DNA from: Verrucomicrobiota bacterium
GTDB lineage: Bacteria; Verrucomicrobiota; Verrucomicrobiia; Chthoniobacterales; UBA10450
Direction: 5' to 3'
DNA: 12,043 bases
Assembly (NCBI GenBank): GCA_003218345.1
Contig: QHNF01000013.1
Span: forward strand, 1-12,043
The notes beneath the pieces are model-generated. The model made no database searches. It worked only from the letters and a program-made list of their open reading frames with translations, and had not been told where the DNA came from. Below, piece by piece: positions 6,712 through 12,043 of this stretch. The first letter of the stretch is position 1. Each line of letters starts with the position of its first letter. Both the position numbers and the translations under genes were made by a program.

Positions 6712-8409
6712 ATGCCGCAAGCGTTCGGGACTGAAACTGCGCCGTTATCCCGTACTGATTCTTCAGTGCGACTTACACTGAGTTTTCTCTTTTTGGCTGC
6801 ACTGTGGTTTGTCCTTTGCAGGCAACTCAGCGGTGAATGGTCCGTCAACGAGCAATACAGCTTTGGATGGTTCGTGCCGTTTTTCGCTCTCTATCTTTTC
6901 TGGCTCCGCTGCCAGGATCGGCCGGAGCCGGCGGTCGGTGGTCAATGGTCAGTGATCAGTGGTCGGGGGTTGGTCGCCCTGGCAATCGGCCTCATAGCCC
7001 TTCTCTTGTTACTGCCGGTGCGGCTTTTTGAAATTGCGAATCCGGAGTGGCGACCGCTCGCCTGGATTCACACTGCAGTGGTCGTTACGCTCACTCTGCT
7101 ATTTATATGGTGCGCAGGCGGTGGACCGTGGCTCCGCCATTTTGCTTTCTCAATCGCATTCATTTTTGTCGCAGTGCCGTGGGTAACCCCAGTGGAAGCT
7201 CCCATTATCCAGGGCCTGATGCGCGCGCTTGCCCGCGTTGCCGCGGAGACCGTAATGCTACTTGGAATCCCTGCACACCTCGAGGGAAACCTCATTCGTG
7301 TGAGCAACGGACTTGTAGGCGTAAATGAAGCCTGCAGCGGGATCCGTTCATTGCAGACGTCGCTCATGATCGGCTTACTCTTCGGCGAACTAAAGCGACT
7401 TTCGATCTTGCGCCGCGGCGCGCTCATTGCGGGCGCTGTTGGCATTGCGCTCTTCGCTAATTTTCTACGCGCAGTTTTTCTGGTTCGGGTCGCAGCCACG
7501 AAAAATATCTCAGAGGTCACTCGGTGGCACGACATTGCTGGCTACACCATCGTCGCTCTTGTTTTTGTTGGCACTCTCGGCTTGGCGTATTTGCTCGGGA
7601 GATCGGAAATCAGAAGTCAGAAGTCAAACGTCACTAATCAATGGTCTGTCGCCAGTCGCCAGCCTCTAGTTTCCTATCTCGCGGCGGCGCTTTGCTGGCT
7701 CGTCATTGTAGAGATCGGAACGGCGGCATGGTATCGCCTTCACGAAAGCAATATTGTCAGCGGTCTACGTTGGAGTGTGCAATGGCCCGAGCAGGCGCCC
7801 AACTTTCACAAGCTGAAGATCGATGAAGAAATTCGCAGCGTCCTTCGTTTCGATCAGGGTGAGGCAGCAATCTGGGCGGTCACAACGCCGCCGAAAGCTT
7901 TTGAGGAGCCGGTGAAGTTCAACTCGTCGAGGCCGAACGACATTTCTTGTTTCTTATACCTGTTTCGCTGGAAGCCAGGCCGAAACAGCGCGCTGCTGGC
8001 AAACTTACACCGGCCGGACGTATGTTTGCCTGCAATCGGCTGGAGCGAAATCGCGGACACAGGCGTGCGCAATTATCCGGTGATCGGTTCGTTTCAGTTG
8101 CCGTTTCGTCATTTCGAGTTTCATCGCGCATTCGAAGATTCGAGCCCACAGACAGCGCACGCGTTTTATTGTTTGTGGGAAGATCGTGCGCCGCAATCTT
8201 CCGCTGCCGGAGCGAAATCGCCCTTAATGTCCGGAAGTCGTTCCGAATGGACACGCGCCGAACGCGTGCGCGCGGTGCTCGACGGACGCCGCCATCTGGG
8301 ACAGCAGGTAATCGAAATAGTGTTCATCAGCGACGAGCGAGTTTCGACGACGGACGCAGAATTGCGCCTAGCTGATTTGGTGCGTGATGTCGTCGTTTCA
8401 CGAAAGTAG
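6712..8409 (+). CDS. Exosortase with fused C-terminal EpsI domain
   Basis: Membrane transpeptidase-like enzyme predicted to recognise and cleave PEP-CTERM sorting signals. With the ATG at 6712 it has 565 residues. Residues about 20-300 form some eight hydrophobic helices carrying the exosortase catalytic motifs: NEACSGIRSL with C208, NFLRAVFLVR with R253, and RWHDIAGY with H273. After a polar linker and another hydrophobic segment (about 321-338), residues to the end form an EpsI-type periplasmic domain with the typical HRPDVCLPAIGW motif. Such fusions are known in exosortase systems. The start is uncertain: GTG at 6697 and TTG at 6643 are in frame, and none has a good Shine-Dalgarno; ATG was taken by default. 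Two 7-nt repeat arrays lie inside the coding region, in predicted inter-helix loops. The gene is divergent from the polysaccharide operon and upstream of a PEP-CTERM gene. Confidence 0.93.
   Translation: MPQAFGTETAPLSRTDSSVRLTLSFLFLAALWFVLCRQLSGEWSVNEQYSFGWFVPFFALYLFWLRCQDRPEPAVGGQWSVISGRGLVALAIGLIALLLLLPVRLFEIANPEWRPLAWIHTAVVVTLTLLFIWCAGGGPWLRHFAFSIAFIFVAVPWVTPVEAPIIQGLMRALARVAAETVMLLGIPAHLEGNLIRVSNGLVGVNEACSGIRSLQTSLMIGLLFGELKRLSILRRGALIAGAVGIALFANFLRAVFLVRVAATKNISEVTRWHDIAGYTIVALVFVGTLGLAYLLGRSEIRSQKSNVTNQWSVASRQPLVSYLAAALCWLVIVEIGTAAWYRLHESNIVSGLRWSVQWPEQAPNFHKLKIDEEIRSVLRFDQGEAAIWAVTTPPKAFEEPVKFNSSRPNDISCFLYLFRWKPGRNSALLANLHRPDVCLPAIGWSEIADTGVRNYPVIGSFQLPFRHFEFHRAFEDSSPQTAHAFYCLWEDRAPQSSAAGAKSPLMSGSRSEWTRAERVRAVLDGRRHLGQQVIEIVFISDERVSTTDAELRLADLVRDVVVSRK
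6933..6974. repeat. Heptad repeat array inside the exosortase gene (first)
   Basis: Six units in 7-nt register: GGTCGGT, GGTCAAT, GGTCAGT, GATCAGT, GGTCGGG, GGTTGGT. The 42 bases equal 14 codons, so the reading frame is kept. They encode roughly VGGQWSVISGRGLV (residues 75-88), a polar loop between two membrane helices. Confidence 0.75.
7600..7662. repeat. Heptad repeat array inside the exosortase gene (second)
   Basis: Nine units in 7-nt register, starting AGATCGG, AAATCAG, AAGTCAG, AAGTCAA, ACGTCAC and ending with two TCGCCAG units. The 63 bases equal 21 codons and keep the frame. They encode a polar linker (about residues 296-317) between the exosortase core and the EpsI part. It shares CAATGGTC, hence the residues QWSV, with the first array. 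Confidence 0.75.
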
Positions 8410-8413
8410 CGCA

Positions 8414-8427
8414 AGCGCGTCCGCGCT
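8414..8427. other. Short GC-rich palindrome after the exosortase stop
   Basis: AGCGCG-TC-CGCGCT is a perfect 6-bp inverted repeat beginning five bases after the stop codon. The two-base loop is too tight for an ideal hairpin and no T-run follows, so it is at best a weak transcript-end structure. Confidence 0.3.
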
Positions 8428-8432
8428 GAGTA

Positions 8433-8520
8433 ACCACGAATTCACAGGAATCGACGCGAATCAGCCGAAAACTGCTCCTGAAACGAATTCTTATGAATTT
8501 GTGTTCATTCGTGTCCACCT
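8433..8520. repeat. Dispersed-type element with inverted 10-nt-period arms
   Basis: The left arm (8433-8462) reads as ACCACGAATT, CACAGGAATC, GACGCGAATC. The right arm, read on the minus strand from about 8516 to 8484, gives GGACACGAAT, GAACACAAAT, TCATAAGAAT. Both arms have a 10-nt period with a CGAAT/GAAT core and face each other around a central spacer. No credible coding sequence lies here. It fills most of the gap between exosortase and the PEP-CTERM gene. Confidence 0.55.
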
Positions 8521-8524
8521 GTCG

Positions 8525-8548
8525 CGCCGTAGCTTTGGCGAAGGCGGC
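8525..8548. repeat. REP-like interspersed repeat, copy A
   Basis: The unit is CGCCGTAGCT-TTGG-CGAAGGCGG, whose ends CGCC and GGCG are complementary. Nearly the same unit occurs at 9453-9474 with GTA in the middle, and a related one at 11992-12017. It lies directly after the 10-nt-period element, upstream of the PEP-CTERM gene. Confidence 0.65.
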
Positions 8549-8635
8549 TTCGTGATTGGAAGCCTTGGAAAAAAATCCGAAAAATGTCTTGCCCTGTAAA
8601 AGGGAATTGCTAGAAGAGAGCGCAATCTCAAACTT

Positions 8636-8642
8636 GGGAGGG
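8636..8642 (+). promoter_or_regulatory. Strong Shine-Dalgarno upstream of the PEP-CTERM gene
   Basis: GGGAGGG is the best ribosome binding site on the plus strand of the window. Nine bases after it, in frame with the PEP-CTERM protein, lies ATT (8652-8654). The nearest downstream in-frame TTG (8667) is 24 bases away, and no ATG or GTG lies near, so the site argues for the ATT start. Confidence 0.5.
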
Positions 8643-8651
8643 AATACGCGA

Positions 8652-9494
8652 ATTTGTAAGAAAATCTTGTCGGCCAATTTCGCGACTGCGCATAGGAGTC
8701 GCAACAGGCCAGTCTCCTTCCGGAGATTTGATTGGCTTTTCGGTGGATTGGCAGGCGCGTTAATGCTTGCCGGCACTTTCGCACCGAAAGCCGATGCGGA
8801 TGTAATAGTCTATTTCAATTTCGAAGGTAATACCTTTACCTCGGTTCCTGCGCCAGGCCCTGGAGGACTGTACCCGCTTCTGCAGAACCAGACGATTATC
8901 AACTCCCCCACCGATCCGTTTCCGCCTGGGGGTCTCCTTGTTACTCCAGGAGTCGGCACCATACTCAATGAACTCGTCCCTGACGTCCCGACGACGAATA
9001 CGGCTCTAGAACTCAGGGGTAATACCCAAGGCACGGCCAACATGAATTGCTTCCGGTTCGGCGTGAACACCACGGGGTACGCGCAGGCGTCGCTTAGTTT
9101 TGCGCTTCAGAGCCTTGGAAACGGAACACAATTCACCCAAATGGAAGTCCGGTACAGCACGAATGGCGGCGCTAACTTTACGGTTACTCCTGAGGGCCTG
9201 GTTACCATAAACCGAGACGGCCTTTACCACATTTACACTTTTAACATAAGCGGAGCTGGTAACACAGCCAACGCCTTGATCGAAGTCTGTTTCACTGGGA
9301 GCACAAGCAACAACGCAGCTAATCATACTTATCTCGATAATCTCCAAATTAGCGCAGTCGTTCCAGAGCCCGCTACCGTCGCCAGCGGCCTGCTTGGCGT
9401 TATGGGACTCTGCTGGTATCAACGCCGCCGGTTAATTCGCTCTCTCCTACCACGCCGTAGCTGTACGAAGGCGGGTCGTTGGCGCCGCACTTAG
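8652..9494 (+). CDS. PEP-CTERM sorting-domain protein
   Basis: Exported protein predicted to be a substrate of the exosortase encoded upstream. From an ATT start it has 280 residues. It opens CKKIL, then a basic stretch, a hydrophobic helix (about 28-43) and a KADA cleavage site (to about 49). The mature part is beta-rich, Gly/Thr/Asn-rich, and has two cysteines in MNCFRF and EVCFTG that could pair; it resembles extracellular beta-sandwich modules. The C-terminus is a textbook sorting signal: VPEPAT (237-242), a hydrophobic span, then QRRR (257-260). A 20-residue basic tail follows, partly encoded by an interspersed repeat. The start is the weak point: no ATG precedes the signal peptide; ATT at 8652 has a strong Shine-Dalgarno, while TTG codons at 8556, 8607 and 8667 are alternatives. 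The molecular role beyond surface sorting is unknown. Confidence 0.85.
   Translation: MCKKILSANFATAHRSRNRPVSFRRFDWLFGGLAGALMLAGTFAPKADADVIVYFNFEGNTFTSVPAPGPGGLYPLLQNQTIINSPTDPFPPGGLLVTPGVGTILNELVPDVPTTNTALELRGNTQGTANMNCFRFGVNTTGYAQASLSFALQSLGNGTQFTQMEVRYSTNGGANFTVTPEGLVTINRDGLYHIYTFNISGAGNTANALIEVCFTGSTSNNAANHTYLDNLQISAVVPEPATVASGLLGVMGLCWYQRRRLIRSLLPRRSCTKAGRWRRT
9453..9474. repeat. REP-like interspersed repeat, copy B, in the PEP-CTERM 3' end
   Basis: CGCCGTAGCT-GTA-CGAAGGCGG matches copy A (8525-8548) outside the central three to four bases. It is translated in the PEP-CTERM frame as about RRSCTKAG, and the stop codon follows about 17 bases later. Confidence 0.7.
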
Positions 9495-9545
9495 GTGGGG
9501 GCCGCAAACGCACTTCGTCTTGTAAAATCTCGCGCGACAGCCGAA

Positions 9546-11459
9546 ATGTCTCTCGTGGTTAGACGGCCGTCGCCCGCCCGCACACGCAAGGACAATTTTG
9601 GTCTAACTCCACCTGAGGAAGTTCGCGCGCAACGCGTCCGACTATTCTTGTTCCTCGGCGTGGTGGCTATCTGTGCGCTCGGCATTGCGCTCTACTTTGG
9701 CGCACCCCGGCTGGGGAGAGCAACCAAGGCGTGGCAGTCGCGTCGCCTCGCGCGTGAGGCGTTCGCCTTAATCGAGCAAAAGCAATGGAGCGAGGCCGAA
9801 GCCAAAGCGCGCGATGCGTACCTGCTGCGCCCAACTGAACCCGAGGCCTGGCGTGCAATCGCGCGTCTGCTCTCGCGCGCGGGTCAGGGAAGCGCCGCGC
9901 TGGAATGGTGGAAAAAACTCGATGACCAACATCGCCTCACGATGGAGGACCGGCGCGACTTTGCGGGTGCTGCGCTTGCGGCCGGTGAATTAACGACGGC
10001 CGCGACACAAATCGATGCGCTACTTGCACAGCGCACGAGTCTCTTGCCGGTCGATACAGTGCTTGCCGGTCAACTTGCCGTTCGTCAGAGCGATGCAGTT
10101 CTCGCCGTGGATTATGCCGAACGCGCGCTCGCTAATAAGCGCGCAAAACCGTACGACCGTCTCTCCGCCGCGACCCTCGTCCTCTCGGTCACCACGCCCG
10201 ATTCGCAGCCATACATCAGTGCTTGGAAGCAAATTGAAGATTTGGCGCGCGACCCAAGGAATGCAGCGTCCCTCGAAGCGCTCATTTATCTCGCGCGTGA
10301 GCAGGCGCGAGCGCCCTCGCCTTCACCGGGTAGCAACACTTCCATTTCGCTCGACACTGGTTCCACGCCACAACTAACACCTGCAACACAAGCCGGCGAT
10401 GCTCCGTCGCTTAACCTCGGCGCTGCAGCGCAACCCGCCTCAGCCGGGCGGACCATGAGCGCCATTGAAGTGGCAGACGCTCTTGAAAATCACCCTGATG
10501 GCCGCTCTTATCACAAACTGCTGGCACTTGAACTTCGTGTTCAGAACGATCCAGCCCTCGCCGATGAATACGTTACACAAGCTATCAAGCGCTTCGGAAG
10601 CGGAGACGACGAAACGCTCGCTGCGCTGGCAGTATGGCTCAATAATCTCGGCCGGCCCGCGAAAACGTTGGAAGTGTTGCCTCCGGAGCGAGCGTTACAA
10701 CGCCAGGACCTGTTTCTCCAATACATTAACGCGCTCGCCGCGCTTCAGCGCTGGGGTGACGTCAAAGATCTGCTGACGAGCGAACGCTTTCCGGTCGAGC
10801 CGGTCCTGCAACATATGTATCTTGCCACTGCACAGACACACCTAGGAGCGCTAACTGCTGCAACTAACGAGTGGCACCGCGCTCTGGAAGCTGCTAATAC
10901 AGCGGAAAAGTTGTTGGGCCTGGCAAGTTATGCCGAGCAAAACGACGCCATCGACATAGCTGATGCCGCCTACGGCGAAGCGATCAAGCTCGCGCCTAAA
11001 AACCGGGCGGGCTATGCCGGTCAGCTTCGCGTGGCACTGGCAGGCGGGCATACGGCTCGCGCGCAGACTGTCGCAGCGGAGATCGTCCGCCTATGGCCCG
11101 ATGACGCGGCGGCCCGCAATCAGGACGCTTATCTGCGATTGCTGCTCGGTGCATCGGATGGCGAAGCGGAAGCGACAGAGCGAGAAGCTCAAGTTCTTGT
11201 CGCAAAGGAACCGTGGAACTGGTTAGCTCGGGCGACACTCGGGCTGGCACGTCTTCGCCTTGGCCAGAACAAGGATGCACTGGCAGCATTCCGCGATGTG
11301 CGGGCAACGGGCGCCGAACCTCCTGGCGCGCTCGCAGTGCGCGCCGCGATTCTGGCGGCAAACAGCTACGAAGAAGGCGCTCGAGGCGATGCGCGCAACC
11401 TTGGAGCCAAACCGCTTCTGCCCGAAGAACGCGCCCTGATCGCTCCGTTGTTGCGATGA
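9546..11459 (+). CDS. Membrane-anchored TPR protein
   Basis: Protein of 637 residues from the ATG at 9546. A cytoplasmic basic N-terminus (1-32) precedes one membrane helix, LFLFLGVVAICALGIALYF (33-51), and the rest should lie outside the cytoplasm. Alpha-helical repeats begin about residue 65 (REAFALIEQKQWSEAEAKA, with LRPTEPEAWRAIARLLSRAG) and resume to the end. Examples are ASYAEQNDAIDIADAAYGEA and WLARATLGLARLRLGQNKDA, typical TPR patterns. A low-complexity linker rich in Ser, Pro, Thr and Ala (about 254-303) separates two helical blocks. TPR proteins often accompany PEP-CTERM/exopolysaccharide systems as assembly scaffolds; that role is inferred here. The reading frame extends to a GTG (9495) touching the previous stop codon, giving 654 residues; neither start has a good ribosome binding site. 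Confidence 0.85.
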   Translation: MSLVVRRPSPARTRKDNFGLTPPEEVRAQRVRLFLFLGVVAICALGIALYFGAPRLGRATKAWQSRRLAREAFALIEQKQWSEAEAKARDAYLLRPTEPEAWRAIARLLSRAGQGSAALEWWKKLDDQHRLTMEDRRDFAGAALAAGELTTAATQIDALLAQRTSLLPVDTVLAGQLAVRQSDAVLAVDYAERALANKRAKPYDRLSAATLVLSVTTPDSQPYISAWKQIEDLARDPRNAASLEALIYLAREQARAPSPSPGSNTSISLDTGSTPQLTPATQAGDAPSLNLGAAAQPASAGRTMSAIEVADALENHPDGRSYHKLLALELRVQNDPALADEYVTQAIKRFGSGDDETLAALAVWLNNLGRPAKTLEVLPPERALQRQDLFLQYINALAALQRWGDVKDLLTSERFPVEPVLQHMYLATAQTHLGALTAATNEWHRALEAANTAEKLLGLASYAEQNDAIDIADAAYGEAIKLAPKNRAGYAGQLRVALAGGHTARAQTVAAEIVRLWPDDAAARNQDAYLRLLLGASDGEAEATEREAQVLVAKEPWNWLARATLGLARLRLGQNKDALAAFRDVRATGAEPPGALAVRAAILAANSYEEGARGDARNLGAKPLLPEERALIAPLLR

Positions 11460-11467
11460 CCATACCT

Positions 11468-11509
11468 TTCACGATTCAGCGCTTCAAAACTCTAACGATT
11501 TAGCGATTG
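11468..11509. repeat. Weak heptad repeat array after the TPR gene
   Basis: Units in 7-nt register: TTCACGA, TTCAGCG, CTTCAAA, ACTCTAA, CGATTTA, GCGATTG. The period is less regular than elsewhere, but the last units (CGATTTAGCGATT) resemble, inverted, the CAATCGCTAAT core of the array at 11872-11906. It lies between the TPR stop and the small downstream gene. Confidence 0.5.
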
Positions 11510-11543
11510 ACCCTGTCGGGATTTTCCGTCAGGCTCAAAGGGT

Positions 11544-11822
11544 ATGCGACTGTTGGTTGAAATATTCATTATTGGAGGACTGATCTATCTTGGATGGGAA
11601 CAGCCCTTTAAAGAACAGTTGGATCAGGTGCGTGCGAAAGTGACAGCGAAACAAGCTCAGGTTGCTCCGCAGGAGTTGACGCGTAGGCCTGCACCAGCGC
11701 CGAGAATAGCGCCGGACATGATACACGATCCAAGCGTACCGCGTGGCGCATGGAGGCTGGATCCGAATCATCGATCGACTCTGGATGCTCCGGCACACGG
11801 TTCACCGTCGCCGCATTATTGA
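11544..11822 (+). CDS. Small single-pass membrane protein, function unknown
   Basis: Predicted protein of 92 residues that I do not recognise. It starts with a hydrophobic helix (MRLLVEIFIIGGLIYLGW, 1-18) that could be an anchor or uncleaved signal. A short charged helix follows (KEQLDQVRAKVTAKQAQ, about 23-39), then a tail rich in Pro, Arg, Ala and His without clear structure. The ribosome binding site is poor: AAAGGG almost touches the ATG and an AGG lies ten bases upstream. The gene follows the TPR gene on the same strand after 84 bases and may share its transcript. I call it real because of the well-formed N-terminal helix; the antisense frames here show no such pattern. A role in the exosortase/TPR module is only a guess from position. 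Confidence 0.55.
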   Translation: MRLLVEIFIIGGLIYLGWEQPFKEQLDQVRAKVTAKQAQVAPQELTRRPAPAPRIAPDMIHDPSVPRGAWRLDPNHRSTLDAPAHGSPSPHY

Positions 11823-11871
11823 GAACGACGCACTTTCTCATCCTGCATGGGTAGGACACCACACAACGCGC

Positions 11872-11906
11872 TTCATTCACCAATCGCTAATCACCATTCA
11901 CCTGCG
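11872..11906. repeat. Heptad repeat array downstream of the small gene
   Basis: Five units in 7-nt register: TTCATTC, ACCAATC, GCTAATC, ACCATTC, ACCTGCG. The shared core is AATC/ATTC at the unit end. It lies 49 bases after the stop codon of the small membrane protein. Confidence 0.65.
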
Positions 11907-11991
11907 CAGCAACGTGTAGCCCCGTCGTCCCGCTTGGCACGCCGGCCGCTCGCGAAGGCCTTGGGAAGTAGCCGTGGTTCAAGTGTGCCTG

Positions 11992-12017
11992 GCCGTCGAA
12001 GCCTTGGCGAAGGAGGC
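11992..12017. repeat. REP-like interspersed repeat, related copy C
   Basis: GCCGTCGAAGC followed by CTTGGCGAAGGAGG resembles copy A (TTTGGCGAAGGCGG) with substitutions and an insertion near the start. Nearby sequence (11947-11976) carries further similar fragments, so several degenerate copies may be stacked here. Confidence 0.45.
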
Positions 12018-12043
12018 TAATCGCTGTAGGCGCTTGGCAAGGC

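Larger units (their letters stand above)
11823..12043. other. Repeat-rich stretch without a visible gene
   Basis: The last 221 bases hold no credible coding sequence on either strand. They contain a heptad array (11872-11906) and, from about 11935, GC-rich sequence made of fragments like CGCGAAGGCC and TTGGCGAAGGAGG related to the REP-like family. A gene could begin beyond the edge. Confidence 0.5.

Noticed and set aside
7569..7590. TGGCAC as a sigma-54 -24 element, as used for some PEP-CTERM genes
   Set aside because: It lies inside the exosortase gene and no GC-containing -12 element follows at the right distance. A second TGGCAC at 11935-11940 also lacks the -12 part.
8589..8616. TTGCCC/TAGAAG as a promoter for the PEP-CTERM gene
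   Set aside because: Only four of six matches in each box; chance occurrence cannot be excluded.
8327..8776. Antisense reading frame across the exosortase end and the repeat region
   Set aside because: It runs through the dispersed repeats, shows no conserved pattern and has no plausible ribosome binding site.
10996..11472. Long antisense reading frame opposite the TPR gene
   Set aside because: It is Arg/Pro/Leu-rich with no domain pattern, as expected of the complement of a GC-rich coding sequence.
11822..11841. TGAGAA...TTCTCA inverted repeat as a terminator after the small gene
   Set aside because: Six AT-rich pairs with a nine-base loop and no T-run; too weak to call.
11608..11883. Antisense reading frame starting in the last heptad array
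   Set aside because: It is opposite the small membrane protein, lacks an organised signal or domain, and its start is only a GTG-type codon in a repeat.

Overview
The window looks like a piece of a soil or freshwater Verrucomicrobiota genome (Chthoniobacterales/Spartobacteria-like), an inference from gene content and dispersed repeats, not from a marker gene. The evidence is a moderately GC-rich genome, an exosortase with a fused EpsI domain next to a VPEP-type PEP-CTERM protein, and spacers filled with short degenerate repeats. No rRNA, tRNA, CRISPR array, transposase or phage gene is visible.

Left half (1-6534, all minus strand): a compact surface-polysaccharide operon, read right to left. 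It holds a WecG/TagA/CpsF (GT26) glycosyltransferase, a secreted two-domain protein of unknown function (predicted beta-sandwich plus TIM-barrel-like hydrolase), a Wzx-like flippase, a GT4 glycosyltransferase, a GT2 glycosyltransferase and the start of a UDP-galactopyranose mutase (cut by the window edge). Flippase/GT4 and GT4/GT2 overlap by ATGA, which indicates translational coupling. The set suggests a lipid-linked oligosaccharide, probably containing galactofuranose, that is built in the cytoplasm and flipped outward. The initiating phosphoglycosyltransferase and the polymerase are not in the window.

Right half (6712-11822, plus strand): divergent from the operon lie an exosortase-EpsI fusion, a PEP-CTERM protein that is its plausible substrate, a membrane-anchored TPR protein and a small Pro-rich membrane protein. 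Exosortase systems are typically linked to exopolysaccharide loci, so the two halves probably act together: one makes the polymer, the other sorts proteins that associate with it.

The most unusual signal is the repeat content. At least seven stretches have a clear 7-nt period: 4061-4088, 5761-5795, 6543-6584, 6933-6974, 7600-7662, 11468-11509 and 11872-11906. Their consensus sequences differ. Two lie inside the exosortase coding region, and two form gene ends, supplying stop codons and, at 5761-5795, also a Shine-Dalgarno sequence and a GTG start. A second family (CGCCGTAGCT-N3/4-CGAAGGCGG) occurs at 8525-8548 and 9453-9474, with a related copy at 11992-12017; the second copy encodes part of an unusual C-terminal tail on the PEP-CTERM protein. 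A third element (8433-8520) has inverted arms with a 10-nt period. There is no gene-free stretch above 300 bases; the longest gaps (8410-8651, 11823-12043, 6535-6711) are mostly these repeats.
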